DNA of 64,000 bases from Empedobacter brevis NBRC 14943 = ATCC 43319 (GCF_000382425.1 NZ_KB908303.1:46951-110950), one strand, 5' to 3'; positions 45,937 through 55,102 are shown, counted from the stretch's first letter. Program-made: numbers and translations. Notes: generated from the sequence alone by a model not told the origin.

Positions 45937-46851
45937 TTATGAATACTTCTCTAACGTTTCCCTCAAAATTGTTTTGACTTTTTCTTTCAGTTTTTTTGGT
46001 TCGATAATCGTAACCGAACGACTCATTGAAAGAATTTCGCTGATAAAATCTTCTGTCAAAAACAATTCTAACCCAATTAAAACCTCATCCTGTTTAATTT
46101 CCAAGACATGTTGAGATTCATGCAATGGTAAAGACTCTAAATAAGCCGCTTGTTTTTTGGTAACAGAAAGGATAATTTTTTCAGGTTTTTCAGAGCTTGG
46201 CACAATAATTCCGAACGAATATTTGTACTTATCATTGTAATTAAACTCAATATTATCATCTATTTTTTCTTTTAGAATGGCGACTTTATTCATTCGTTCT
46301 AAACCAAAGTTTTTGACGATTCCTTTGTCATCTGCAATCAAATACCAACGGTTATCGTGCTCTCTAATCGCAATTGGTGAAACTTTACGAATTGTTTCTT
46401 TTTCTTCTCCAAACTTTTGATAATGAAACTCGATTTTCTTTTTTTGCTGGATTGCCTGTACAATATCAGGTAAAAATTCAGCTCGTTTTGGTTTTCTTTT
46501 TTCCAAATAGACTATTGACTCGAGTGAATTGGTCAATTTCAATGCAGAAAAACTGTTGATCTCCTCTAAGGTTTTCAAAAATAAATCGGAACTGTAATCG
46601 TCTTGAATAATATAATATCCGCGTTGGCTTCTGCTGTACATTATATCAATACCAAGAATATTTCGAATTTCGCGGATATCACGTTGTAATGTTCGTTTAG
46701 AAAAATTAAATTCTAATGTATCGTCTTGAATTTGTAACATCCCGAACTCTCTTTCCAAAAAACGTTCTAACTCTTCATAAGAGCAATATTTTTGTTGAGA
46801 AAGTTTACGGACAATATTAAAATAACGTGCGATATATCCCTGTTTTGACAT
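45937..46851 (-). CDS. WYL-domain transcriptional regulator
   Basis: The 304-residue protein has an N-terminal helix-turn-helix region of the DeoR-like type (CSYEELERFLEREF and FSKRTLQRDIREIRNILGIDI). A WYL domain follows (about residues 130-205: IEFHYQKFGEEKETIRKVSPIAIREHDNRWYLIADD), with the RWYLIA variant of the WYL motif, and then the WCX C-terminal part. WYL proteins sense nucleic acids or nucleotides and often control DNA-damage or defence genes. The only obvious partner here is the small membrane protein downstream. Confidence 0.88.
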   Translation of the reverse strand: MSKQGYIARYFNIVRKLSQQKYCSYEELERFLEREFGMLQIQDDTLEFNFSKRTLQRDIREIRNILGIDIMYSRSQRGYYIIQDDYSSDLFLKTLEEINSFSALKLTNSLESIVYLEKRKPKRAEFLPDIVQAIQQKKKIEFHYQKFGEEKETIRKVSPIAIREHDNRWYLIADDKGIVKNFGLERMNKVAILKEKIDDNIEFNYNDKYKYSFGIIVPSSEKPEKIILSVTKKQAAYLESLPLHESQHVLEIKQDEVLIGLELFLTEDFISEILSMSRSVTIIEPKKLKEKVKTILRETLEKYS

Positions 46852-46900
46852 TGAATTGTAAGTATTTGAACAAACTTAAGTGTTCTTCAATTAAAAACAA

Positions 46901-46937
46901 AAAAAAGTAACATTTCGTAAGGAAATGTTACTTTTTT
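46901..46937 (-). terminator. Terminator of amidase-like gene
   Basis: The 16-bp stem with core GTAACATTTC-gtaag-GAAATGTTAC and flanking A and T runs follows the stop at 46974. It is symmetrical and may also block transcripts from the other side. Confidence 0.8.
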
Positions 46938-46973
46938 TTCATTCATAAAATGAAATATTCGAAAAACGGACTT

Positions 46974-47708
46974 TTATTTTTTAGTTTTTTTCACTTTCTG
47001 TTTTACATCTTGTGCTGCCGGTTCTGCAATTACAGCTGCACTATCTATCGTAGCTGTTACTGTATCTACTGCCGCAGTTGGTCCTGCTACAGCCGAAGCT
47101 CCTGCCTCTTCTACTTGGGCTGTTTCAATAAAGTTTGAAATTTTATTAATAATTTCTGTATTTGAAGTTGGTTCGTTCTTCACCTTTACACTTAAAAAGA
47201 TCGATGGGGCTAAATTATCCTGAATATAATTTGAATCATTTTGGTATACACCATCATTTTTTACAGAAGTTGAATTTAAATTATCTGCTAATTCTCTTGC
47301 TACTTTGAATGTTTCTTCAAAAGCAACATTTTGTTTAGACACTACTGCCGCCACCTTATTTGTATTATCATCCGTTTTATCAAAACTTAATGTCATAATC
47401 AACTCTGGCTTTAGGCTATCAATAATTGCTCTTTTTTCTTCTTCTTGCAATCCTTTCGTCAAATCTTTCCAAAGAATAACATTTACATTTTCTTTGTTTA
47501 AAGATTCTATTTTTGCCTTAAATTCTGTTGCGATGTTAGATCCAGATGCTGCAGCAATATTATCTACAATATCTAAAATAACAACTTTTGGTGCATCGTC
47601 AACAATTGTATATGATGATGTTACCACTGGAATTTCATTCTTGGTTGTAAAAGAGAAAGAAACTAACCCTATTGCTACAACTCCTAATACTTGCGTCAAT
47701 TTTTTCAT
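46974..47708 (-). CDS. Exported protein resembling a degenerate N-acetylmuramoyl-L-alanine amidase fold
   Basis: The 244-residue protein has a signal-like N-terminus (MKKLTQVLGVVAIGLVSFSF). The block order follows the Amidase_3 pattern: PKVVILDIVDNIAAASG (where enzymes have VVIDAGHGG), NVNVILWKDLTKGLQEEEKRAIIDSLKPELIMTLSFDK (where enzymes have ILTR...DLFISIHAN), and APSIFLSVKVKNEPTSN (where enzymes have a Glu ligand). The zinc-binding His and Glu residues are absent, so if the fold is right it is catalytically dead. The C-terminal ~50 residues are Ala/Val/Thr-rich and end in a Lys cluster. Fold call is an inference from pattern. Confidence 0.5.
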   Translation of the reverse strand: MKKLTQVLGVVAIGLVSFSFTTKNEIPVVTSSYTIVDDAPKVVILDIVDNIAAASGSNIATEFKAKIESLNKENVNVILWKDLTKGLQEEEKRAIIDSLKPELIMTLSFDKTDDNTNKVAAVVSKQNVAFEETFKVARELADNLNSTSVKNDGVYQNDSNYIQDNLAPSIFLSVKVKNEPTSNTEIINKISNFIETAQVEEAGASAVAGPTAAVDTVTATIDSAAVIAEPAAQDVKQKVKKTKK

Positions 47709-47898
47709 AATAAATGTGTTTTGTTTAAAAATGATACTTTTTAATAGTTAGTACATCTTGAGACTTTGCAGACACTGTTCCGAAAAATCTTAATAAATCC
47801 TAAGAAATGTTATAATTTTCTTAATTCACTGTATTAATGAAGCTTCCAGAGAAGTAGAGTTTATTGTTTTATACAACGTATCTACTACTAAAAATAAA

Positions 47899-47927
47899 AA
47901 AAAGCTCAACAATGTTGAGCTTTTTTA
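47899..47927 (-). terminator. Terminator of tpiA
   Basis: The stem AAAGCTCAACA-a-TGTTGAGCTTT lies immediately after the tpiA stop, with a long T run on the minus strand. Confidence 0.85.
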
Positions 47928-48686
47928 CTATTTACATGCAGCAATAATCTGCACAAAGTCGTCGTATTTTAATGATGCGCCTCCCACAAGGCCTCCGTCT
48001 ATATCCGGTTGAGCAAAAATTTCGTTTGCATTTTGAGCATTTACACTTCCTCCGTATAAAATACTTGTTTGATTTGCTACGTCTACTCCAAACTCATCTT
48101 TCAAAACTTTACGAATAAATGCATGAATTTCTTGTGCCTGTTCGGGTGTAGCTGTTTTTCCTGTTCCAATTGCCCAAACTGGTTCATAAGCAATAATCAA
48201 ACGGGAAAGATTTTCAGAATTTTGAGCAACCAAAGCTTCCATTAGCTGAGTTTTTACAACTTCAAAATGTTTATCGGCCTCACGTTCTTCTAATTTTTCT
48301 CCCACACAAAGAATGGGGTTAATTTGATGTTTGAAAGCTTGCTTTAATTTCTGAGCAATGATAACATCTGTTTCACCTTGGTATTCTCTACGTTCAGAGT
48401 GTCCAACAATTGCAAAATCTAATCCGATGCTGTCCAATTGCTCAGCTGAAATATCTCCTGTGTACGCCCCTTTTTCATGAGCAGAAATATCTTGTGAAGA
48501 AACTTTTATATATTGTTCGTCCACCGCCTCTAATAATGTTTGCAAATAAATAGAAGAAGGTGCTACAATCACTTGAGCTATTGGTTGGTTATCCGCTACC
48601 CAAGCATTAAGATTTGTCGCCAAATGAATTGCTTCTTCATAGTTTAAGTTCATTTTCCAGTTTCCTGCTACGATTCTATCACGCAT
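47928..48686 (-). CDS. tpiA: Triosephosphate isomerase
   Basis: The start at 48686 (MRDRIVAGNWKMNLNYEEA) puts the substrate Asn/Lys of NWKMN at the usual place; a longer frame to 48731 is rejected. The product is 252 residues. The catalytic His is in FAIVGHSERREYQGE and the catalytic Glu in AYEPVWAIGTGKTATPEQAQ, followed by the phosphate loop ILYGGSVNAQN. It interconverts dihydroxyacetone phosphate and glyceraldehyde 3-phosphate. Confidence 0.97.
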   Translation of the reverse strand: MRDRIVAGNWKMNLNYEEAIHLATNLNAWVADNQPIAQVIVAPSSIYLQTLLEAVDEQYIKVSSQDISAHEKGAYTGDISAEQLDSIGLDFAIVGHSERREYQGETDVIIAQKLKQAFKHQINPILCVGEKLEEREADKHFEVVKTQLMEALVAQNSENLSRLIIAYEPVWAIGTGKTATPEQAQEIHAFIRKVLKDEFGVDVANQTSILYGGSVNAQNANEIFAQPDIDGGLVGGASLKYDDFVQIIAACK

Positions 48687-48763
48687 AAAAAAGTGTATTT
48701 TATTTGATTTTGGTTTTAATATGTACTGCAAGATAATTATTTCTCTCGAAATTATAACCTGAT

Positions 48764-49846
48764 TTATTTTATCCTAACTCGAGGATCTAAAATTCCATAA
48801 AGAATATCAACCAAAATATTAATTACAATAAACATGACTGCGATAACCAAAACAGCTCCCATTACAATTGGTAGATCTAATGTATTCAGTGCATTCACTA
48901 TTTCTTTTCCTAATCCATTCCATCCGAATACAAATTCCACAAAAACAGAACCTGCTAACATTGAAGCAAACCAGCCAGAAATTGCTGTAATCACAGGATT
49001 TAAAGCATTTCGTAAAGCATGTTTTGTGATGACGGTTTTTCTAGATAAACCTTTTGCAAACGCTGTACGGATATAATCCTGATTTAGTACTTCTAACAAT
49101 GAATTTCGTGTCAACTGTGTAAAAACTGCCAACGGTCTGGATCCTAGAGTAATTGCAGGAAGAATTAAGTTTTTTAACATCAAATGCTTTCCTTCACCTA
49201 AATCATCCACCTCATATAAACTACCTATCATATTAAGCCCTGTTATATCATGTAATAAAAAGGCAAAAATATAGGCTATAATAATCGCCGAGAAAAACGA
49301 TGGAACACTCATTCCAAAACTTGTTATAACTAATAATAAACGATCTAACCACGTATCTTTCATTAAAGCAGAAACAATTCCTAAGGCTACACCAATTATT
49401 GTTGCTATAATAATTGCTGCTATGGCTAAAACCATTGTATTGGGCAAAGTTTCTCCTATAATTGTACTTACACTTTTCCCTTGTTTTTGAAATGACTCGC
49501 GTAAATAAGGTGCTTTCAACACCATTTCATTTGTCCCAAAATCAATTAATTTACTATACTTATATTTTCCTGAACTTAACGATGTATACGTTGTGTTTGT
49601 TTCATCTGTATTGTGAAAGGAAATTGGTGAAAGATCATTTAAATAGAATGCATATTGTTTCCATAAAGGCTGATCCAACCCTAAATTCTTACGAATCTGT
49701 GCTAATTGTTCAGGATCTTCTTTTTGATCAAGCATCATTCGAGCCGGATCTCCCGGCAGAACAGAAAACATTAAAAAAACAACTGTAACAACTCCGAAAA
49801 GTGTTAAGAATCCGTAGAAAATTTTATTTAAAATATAATTGATCAC
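48764..49846 (-). CDS. DppB/OppB-type ABC transporter permease
   Basis: The 360-residue protein has six membrane helices. The N-terminal block FGVVTVVFLMFSVLPGDPARMMLDQ and the conserved cytoplasmic EAA-type loop (LEVLNQDYIRTAFAKGLSRKTVITKHALRNALNPVITAI) belong to peptide/nickel permeases. A ~60-residue periplasmic insert after helix 1 (LNDLSPISFHNTDETNTTY...) is typical of the flavobacterial version. No ABC ATPase, second permease or binding protein is adjacent. It starts 3 bases after the DoxX-type gene stop. Confidence 0.9.
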   Translation of the reverse strand: MINYILNKIFYGFLTLFGVVTVVFLMFSVLPGDPARMMLDQKEDPEQLAQIRKNLGLDQPLWKQYAFYLNDLSPISFHNTDETNTTYTSLSSGKYKYSKLIDFGTNEMVLKAPYLRESFQKQGKSVSTIIGETLPNTMVLAIAAIIIATIIGVALGIVSALMKDTWLDRLLLVITSFGMSVPSFFSAIIIAYIFAFLLHDITGLNMIGSLYEVDDLGEGKHLMLKNLILPAITLGSRPLAVFTQLTRNSLLEVLNQDYIRTAFAKGLSRKTVITKHALRNALNPVITAISGWFASMLAGSVFVEFVFGWNGLGKEIVNALNTLDLPIVMGAVLVIAVMFIVINILVDILYGILDPRVRIK

Positions 49847-49849
49847 GTC

Positions 49850-50971
49850 TTAAAATAAGTCTTCTAATTGATGAATTGAAGGAAAATCATTGTCATGGTA
49901 TTTCGCTTTCACTGTTCCTGTTTCTAAAATCATCACACCTGGATTTGAACGAATAATAGTTTTCATCGTCGTTTGATCCATAAAACAATTTTCAATCTCT
50001 AAACCCGGAACCGGATTATTCGAAACAGTTGTGACCGTATACCCTTTTGATTTTGCATCTTTACCAAGAATATTCAGCTTCTCAATTTGTTTTTTATCTA
50101 TCTTTTCGACAAAAGGAACGATAAAAATTAAAGCTTTAGGTGCATTTAATATTTCTGAAGTTTTATCGACTCCATTGCAATCAAAACTAAAATCATGAAT
50201 TGGCGGTTCGTATCCTTTTTTCTCGACAACCGTACGTGTTTTATCTTCTTCTATAACCCAAGGTGTTCCGTGTTTGTACCATTTATCATCAGCAATATAT
50301 TGCGCATCATCAATTTCTACTACTTTTCCATCAACACTATTTCTCATGGTATAAATTGTCTTATACGTCGTCGGTTTTAATCCCAATTCTTGTGGAGATT
50401 TCATTCCTTCTATCAAATTTTTTCCAACTGCATAAGGTCGAAAATCTATAATTGGTAAATGATTAATTCCTAAATAAGCGATAATTGCAGAAGTCAAAAT
50501 CACAATAGAATTGATTGTATAATTTGCTTTTTCAACAAACAATGGTTGAATATATTGTTGTCCAATCACTAAAATTACAATCAACGCCAACAATACCACA
50601 TCTTTGTAAAATGATGTCCAAGGTTCTAGTTTCAATGCGTCACCAAAGCATCCGCAATCTGTCACTTTATTAAAATAAGCTGAATAAAAAGTTAGGAAAG
50701 TGAAGAAAATAATCGTCAATAATAAAGCAATTGTTGTAAATCTTTTCCAAACACCAAGCAACAATAAAACACCTAAAACAATCTCAAAAATAGAAAAGAA
50801 TGTTGCTAGAGGAAGACTCAAACTTTCTAAGAAAGGGATATTAAGAACAGTTGGCGAAAAATATTCTTCCAGTTTGAAACTTAATCCGATTGGGTCTACA
50901 TTTTTTACAAATCCCGAAATAATAAAAATTACTCCAACTATAATTCGGGCAAATTGTACGATATATTTCAT
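49850..50971 (-). CDS. DoxX/MauE-type membrane protein with redox-like C-terminal domain (BT_3928 type)
   Basis: The 373-residue protein has four membrane helices in the first ~150 residues, with the DoxX start FARIIVGVIFIISGFVKNVDPIGLSFKLEEYF. The Cys motif VTDCGCFGDALKLEPW is typical of MauE-like proteins linked to disulfide or quinone redox chemistry. The C-terminal ~200 residues include a thioredoxin-like stretch (ALIFIVPFVEKIDKKQIEKLN) without an obvious CxxC. It overlaps the DUF1599 gene by 4 bases and precedes the ABC permease by 3. Confidence 0.85.
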   Translation of the reverse strand: MKYIVQFARIIVGVIFIISGFVKNVDPIGLSFKLEEYFSPTVLNIPFLESLSLPLATFFSIFEIVLGVLLLLGVWKRFTTIALLLTIIFFTFLTFYSAYFNKVTDCGCFGDALKLEPWTSFYKDVVLLALIVILVIGQQYIQPLFVEKANYTINSIVILTSAIIAYLGINHLPIIDFRPYAVGKNLIEGMKSPQELGLKPTTYKTIYTMRNSVDGKVVEIDDAQYIADDKWYKHGTPWVIEEDKTRTVVEKKGYEPPIHDFSFDCNGVDKTSEILNAPKALIFIVPFVEKIDKKQIEKLNILGKDAKSKGYTVTTVSNNPVPGLEIENCFMDQTTMKTIIRSNPGVMILETGTVKAKYHDNDFPSIHQLEDLF

Positions 50972-51516
50972 GACATTTTCTTTTCGTTAATTAAAATCAT
51001 TGCAAAAATCGAATAATTAATCATATCCAAATAATTTGCATCCAAGCCTTCTGAAACAATAGTTTTTCCTTTATTGTCTTCAATACTCTTCGTACGCAAA
51101 ACCTTTTGATAGATTAAATCTGTAATCGAACTTACACGCATATCCCGCCAAGCTTCTCCATAATCATGGTTCTTTTTGATCATCAAATCGTGCGCAATTC
51201 CTGTGTACTTATCATAAAACTCGATCGCTTGTTCCGCCGTTAAATCCGGTTGATCTGCGAAACCAAGTTCCAATTGAATCAATGCCATAATGGAATAATT
51301 AACAATCGCAATAAATTCGCCTTCTTCATCTTCGTCCACCAAACGTTCTGTTGCTTCTTGCAATGTTCGAATTCGATTGACTTTGATAAAAATTTGGTCT
51401 GTTAATGATGGTAAACGCAACACGCGCCAGGCCGGACCATAATCTTTAAGTTTTTTTGTATAGAGATCTCTGCAAAGAGAGATAATTTCATTGAATTGAA
51501 TTGAGGTATTTTTCAT
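50968..51516 (-). CDS. Two-repeat DUF1599 protein (nucleotide-modification-associated domain 1)
   Basis: The 182-residue protein consists of two tandem copies of one domain. Copy 1 has CRDLYTKKLKDYGPAWRVLR, SLTDQIFIKVNRI and IAIVNYSIMALIQLEL. Copy 2 has AHDLMIKKNHDYGEAWRDMR, SITDLIYQKVLRT and LDMINYSIFAMILINE. The K-x-x-DYG-x-AWR motif defines DUF1599. The helical fold is related to nucleotide pyrophosphohydrolase-like proteins, but activity is unproven. It is the first gene of the DUF1599-DoxX-permease operon and diverges from folP. Confidence 0.88.
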   Translation of the reverse strand: MKNTSIQFNEIISLCRDLYTKKLKDYGPAWRVLRLPSLTDQIFIKVNRIRTLQEATERLVDEDEEGEFIAIVNYSIMALIQLELGFADQPDLTAEQAIEFYDKYTGIAHDLMIKKNHDYGEAWRDMRVSSITDLIYQKVLRTKSIEDNKGKTIVSEGLDANYLDMINYSIFAMILINEKKMS

Positions 51517-51569
51517 AATTTCGTTTCGATTTCAAAAATAATTGAAATTGCTTAAAGAACTTCTAAGAT

Positions 51570-52397
51570 ATGACAATTAATTGTAATGGTCGTTTGATTG
51601 ATCTCAGCGAACCAAAAATTATGGGAATTTTGAATACGACACCCAACTCATTTTATGATGGGGGGCGCCATCATTCGATTGATTTAATTTTAGAAAGCGT
51701 TACAGAACATTTGTCCGAAGGTGCAGATATAGTTGATATTGGTGGTTATTCGACAAAACCCGGAGCAGAAAATATTTCCGAACAAGAAGAAATAGACAGA
51801 ACTGCTCCTGTAATTGAAAAAATTGTAAAACACTATCCTGAAATTATTATTTCTATAGATACTTTTCGCGGAAATGTTGCCCGAGAAGCAGTGAAAGCCG
51901 GTGCTTCTATCATCAATGATGTTTCGGGTTGGGAATTGGACGAAAATATGTTCGCAGCCATCAAAGAACTTCAAGTTCCTTATATCTTAATGCACATGAA
52001 AGGAACGCCGCAAACGATGCAAAACAATCCTGAATATGGAGACATCACAATAGAGGTGAATGAATATTTTTCGGAGAAAATTGCGCTATTAAAAGAAGCG
52101 AAAGTGAATGATATTATTTTGGATCCTGGTTTTGGATTTGCCAAAACACTGGATCACAACTATGAATTATTCAGTAAAATGGAAGCTTTAGGTCTCGGAA
52201 AATTCCCTTTATTGGTTGGTATTTCGAGAAAATCTATGATTTACAACTTATTCAATTCAACTCCGCAAGAAGCATTAAATGGAACTTCTGTTCTCAATCT
52301 AGTCGCTTTGCAGAAAGGTGCAAAAATTTTGCGTGTACATGATGTTAAAGAAGCAAAAGAGACCTTACAAATTTTTCAGAAATTGAATCAAAAATAA
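51570..52397 (+). CDS. folP: Dihydropteroate synthase
   Basis: The 275-residue TIM barrel has the pterin-binding signatures MGILNTTPNSFYDGGRHHS and ADIVDIGGYSTKPGAENIS. ISIDTFRGNVAREAVKAGASIINDVSG, YILMHMKGTPQTMQ, ILDPGFGFAKT and PLLVGISRKSMI follow. It condenses p-aminobenzoate with dihydropterin pyrophosphate in folate synthesis and is the sulfonamide target. Single gene, divergent from the DUF1599 operon. Confidence 0.96.
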   Translation: MTINCNGRLIDLSEPKIMGILNTTPNSFYDGGRHHSIDLILESVTEHLSEGADIVDIGGYSTKPGAENISEQEEIDRTAPVIEKIVKHYPEIIISIDTFRGNVAREAVKAGASIINDVSGWELDENMFAAIKELQVPYILMHMKGTPQTMQNNPEYGDITIEVNEYFSEKIALLKEAKVNDIILDPGFGFAKTLDHNYELFSKMEALGLGKFPLLVGISRKSMIYNLFNSTPQEALNGTSVLNLVALQKGAKILRVHDVKEAKETLQIFQKLNQK

Positions 52398-52402
52398 ATA
52401 GG

Positions 52403-52428
52403 AAAGCCACTCAAAAAAGTGGCTTTTT
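52403..52428 (+). terminator. Terminator of folP
   Basis: The stem AAAGCCACT-caaaaa-AGTGGCTTT with a T run lies just after the folP stop. Confidence 0.8.
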
Positions 52429-52431
52429 ATT

Positions 52432-52860
52432 TTAATCGATGATTTGACTATTTGGAAAGAAAACTTTAAATGTATCGACAATATTAATATCTGAAGTCAG
52501 AATCTGCCAATGTGAATCTTTTACAAATTCAAACACGACCTCATTGTCGTATAAATTTTCATCTTCAATGTTTACGTGTAAATTATTCTCTTTTCTATCT
52601 CCAATAATCAACGCCTCTGTTACAGTTTCCATTTTGTAAGACAAACTTTCCAGTTGATCATATTCGACAAAAATTCCATCCTGTTGATCAATGACTTCCT
52701 GTAATTCGAAAACAGAATATTCGTCTGTTTCACTTTCACCATCTATCCAAAGTATCTTCCAAAAATAATCCTGAATATCTTTTATAGGAGCTATCACCTC
52801 TTCCATTCGCTGAATTTGGTTCTCGTCTTCTCCGTAAATTTCTATTTTATAAGTTTCCAT
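52432..52860 (-). CDS. Small acidic protein of unknown function
   Basis: The 142-residue protein has no signal or membrane segment. It is rich in Asp/Glu (METYKIEIYGEDENQIQRMEE..., VNIEDENLYDNEVVFEFVKDSHW) and appears to be alpha/beta. No recognised family. Its ATG is at 52860, so it lies downstream of DUF4407 on the same strand, separated by a terminator-like palindrome. Confidence 0.6.
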   Translation of the reverse strand: METYKIEIYGEDENQIQRMEEVIAPIKDIQDYFWKILWIDGESETDEYSVFELQEVIDQQDGIFVEYDQLESLSYKMETVTEALIIGDRKENNLHVNIEDENLYDNEVVFEFVKDSHWQILTSDINIVDTFKVFFPNSQIID

Positions 52861-52877
52861 ATCTGGTACAAAATTAA

Positions 52878-52906
52878 AAAAGTAACTTTAAATTAAAGTT
52901 ACTTTT
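52878..52906 (-). terminator. Terminator of DUF4407 gene
   Basis: The palindrome AAAAGTAACTTTAA / TTAAAGTTACTTTT has a one-base centre, giving a hairpin with a short loop immediately after the stop at 52914. Confidence 0.7.
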
Positions 52907-52913
52907 CTATTAT

Positions 52914-53936
52914 TTATGCTTTTTCTAATTCGTGTTTGACTCGTTTTTCAGATTTAATGTCCATAACCTGAATCGATTCTTTGCTAAATATTTTGAATGA
53001 ATGTTCATGTTTTTCTAACAGAAAATCATAAGGTCCTTTAGGTGCAATTAACTTTACTAAAACAGGCGCCGTTTCTAGCGAGATAAACACAAGAGCTATA
53101 AAAATAGCTGCTGTTCCTAAAATTGGATTGTTAACAGATAACTCATCTAATGCCTGCATGCGCGCAGCAAAACCATTGTAATTTTCTTCCGTTGGTTTAG
53201 CGGCATCTATTTCTTTTTCTTTGGCCACATTCAATCGATCCAGTTCCTTGTTAATCTCTGCTAAACGAGGAGCTGATTGCTGAATATATGTTTCGATCTC
53301 CGCTGCTTTTTGCTTTTTCAGTTCAGCTTTTCGTTTCGCATTCGGTCCGTAACCTTCGCGTCCGGTTGTCGTTTCTGTTTGTGTACCTACAACTTCTTTT
53401 TCCAATTCCGTGGAAGCAGAATTATACTCTGTTCTTAATTTATCAATTTGAGCATAAATTTCTTTTCTTTCATTCGAAAAAGGTGTTCCTAATTCCGCAT
53501 AGCGCGCATCAATTCCTTTCTGAAGTTCTGCTTTATTCCGATTCACAATTACATTCAACTGCTTGTCAATTTCTTTCTCAAAAATTTTCAACTCTAAGGG
53601 TTTTGAAATTACAATACCCAATAAAACAGCAACCAAAATACGTGGTAAAGCAATAAAAAACTGTCGGAAAAATCCTCCCGATTTTTTCATTGAAGTGACA
53701 ATATAACGGTCGAGATTGAAAATCATCAATCCCCACAAAAGACCAAAACCTGCTGCTGCATATAAATTATCAAAAACAGTATTCAACGCATATCCGGCAG
53801 ACAAAGCTGCCAAAATTCCCGTAAATAATATGACACCTCCAATTCCAACATGTTTATTGATATCTGTAGGTGTTTTTTTCAAGAGTTCAAGACTACTCCC
53901 TGAACAGATGATTAAAAATTTCTGTAGTCCATTCAT
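52914..53936 (-). CDS. DUF4407 membrane protein with periplasmic/cytoplasmic coiled coil
   Basis: The start at 53936 (MNGLQKFLIICSGSSLELL) gives 340 residues. The longer frame to 53984 would begin upstream of the -7 element and is rejected. The DUF4407 pattern is clear. Two membrane helices come early (GIGGVILFTGILAALSAGYAL and AAGFGLLWGLMIFNLDRYIV), then a third (PRILVAVLLGIVISKPLEL). A long coiled coil follows (about residues 130-250), then a fourth helix (ILGTAAIFIALVFISLETAPVLVKLI). Role unknown; the shape suggests a stress- or cytoskeleton-linked scaffold. Confidence 0.85.
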   Translation of the reverse strand: MNGLQKFLIICSGSSLELLKKTPTDINKHVGIGGVILFTGILAALSAGYALNTVFDNLYAAAGFGLLWGLMIFNLDRYIVTSMKKSGGFFRQFFIALPRILVAVLLGIVISKPLELKIFEKEIDKQLNVIVNRNKAELQKGIDARYAELGTPFSNERKEIYAQIDKLRTEYNSASTELEKEVVGTQTETTTGREGYGPNAKRKAELKKQKAAEIETYIQQSAPRLAEINKELDRLNVAKEKEIDAAKPTEENYNGFAARMQALDELSVNNPILGTAAIFIALVFISLETAPVLVKLIAPKGPYDFLLEKHEHSFKIFSKESIQVMDIKSEKRVKHELEKA

Positions 53937-53940
53937 TTTA

Positions 53941-53948
53941 CAAATATA
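53941..53948 (-). promoter_or_regulatory. -7 promoter element of DUF4407 gene, very close to the ATG
   Basis: TATATTTG on the minus strand is an exact TANNTTTG match ending four bases before the ATG at 53936, again implying a leaderless transcript. Confidence 0.45.
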
Positions 53949-53982
53949 GTACTTTGCATAACATAATATTAAATATCGTGCC

Positions 53983-54011
53983 AAAAAAAGCTGACAATCA
54001 AATTGTCAGCT
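53983..54011 (-). terminator. Terminator of ilvE
   Basis: The stem AGCTGACAAT-caa-ATTGTCAGCT is followed on the minus strand by seven T residues, after the ilvE stop. Confidence 0.85.
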
Positions 54012-54040
54012 GATATTTTTAAAAAACTTCCTAAATATAA

Positions 54041-55102
54041 TTAAGCTTGTTCTTCTATTTTAATTCTCCATCCATAAGGATCATCAGATAATCCGTATTG
54101 AATGTCTTTTAATTTCTTTTTCAATTGTAACGCAAAAGAGTCTTCTTCAGCTAATACAGGCAATTGAGCTCTTTCTTCTCCAAATCCTACTGCATCGTAT
54201 TGTGTAATAACAACTGCTGTTCCGCAACCAAACACTTCTTTTAATTCGCCTGCTTTATAAGCCTCGTACATTTCTTGCACTTCGATAGGACGAACTTCAA
54301 CTTCATATCCACTATCTTTTGCTAATGTTAAGACAGAGTCGCGAGTCACTCCATTCAAGATGCGTTCAGAAGTTGGAGCTGTTAAAATTTTATTCCCAAT
54401 ACGAACCATTACGTTCATTGTTCCTGCTTCTTCAATATATTTGTGCTCTATAGAGTCTGTCCAAATAACCTGATCATATCCATCTTTTTGTGCTTCTGAA
54501 GTTGGAAAAAATGATGCGGCATAATTTCCTCCACACTTTGCAAAACCAACACCACCTTGAGCAGCACGACTATAAAAATCTGCAATTTTTACAGATAACG
54601 GTTTGTCGTAATAATTAGGTGCATAAGCCAATAAAATTGCAAAAATAAATTCGTTAGAGGCTCTTGCAGAAACAGCTTCCTCTGTTGCAAACATAACCGG
54701 GCGAATGTACAATGATGTTCCATAATCTTTTGGTACCCATTGACGATCTAAATCTATAATTGCTTCTAATCCATCAATAAAAATTTCTTTTGGAACTTGC
54801 GGCATATTAAGACGTGCAGCAGAAAGGTTAAAACGTTCGAAGTTTTTCTCCGGACGGAAAATAAACACTTCTTCATTATCATTTTTGTAGGCTTTCATTC
54901 CTTCAAAAATTGTTTGACCATAATGGAAAGACATGGCTGCCGGAGTCATTGAAATTGGCCCATAAGGAACAATTTTTGGTTCATCCCATTTGCCATCTTT
55001 GTAATGCGCAATTAACATATGGTCTGAGAACTCCTTACCGAAAGTAGTAGAGTTGAAAACTGAATCATTGAATTTAGATTCAGCAATTTTTTCTATAATC
55101 AT
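54041..55102 (-). CDS. ilvE: Branched-chain amino acid aminotransferase
   Basis: The start at 55102 (MIIEKIAESKFNDS) gives 353 residues and leaves the promoter element outside; the frame extends to 55132. Fold-type IV PLP enzyme: AMSFHYGQTIFEGMKAY, LYIRPVMFATEEAVS, GVGFAKCGGNYAASF, the PLP Lys in EHKYIEEAGTMNVMV and GVTRDSVLTLAKD. It matches the longer eukaryote-like BCAT class (about 350 residues). It transfers amino groups to and from Leu/Ile/Val keto acids. Single gene. Confidence 0.95.
   Translation of the reverse strand: MIIEKIAESKFNDSVFNSTTFGKEFSDHMLIAHYKDGKWDEPKIVPYGPISMTPAAMSFHYGQTIFEGMKAYKNDNEEVFIFRPEKNFERFNLSAARLNMPQVPKEIFIDGLEAIIDLDRQWVPKDYGTSLYIRPVMFATEEAVSARASNEFIFAILLAYAPNYYDKPLSVKIADFYSRAAQGGVGFAKCGGNYAASFFPTSEAQKDGYDQVIWTDSIEHKYIEEAGTMNVMVRIGNKILTAPTSERILNGVTRDSVLTLAKDSGYEVEVRPIEVQEMYEAYKAGELKEVFGCGTAVVITQYDAVGFGEERAQLPVLAEEDSFALQLKKKLKDIQYGLSDDPYGWRIKIEEQA

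Noticed and set aside
48764..49846. Complete oligopeptide ABC transporter
   Set aside because: Only one permease is present; no ATPase, second permease or substrate-binding gene adjoins it.
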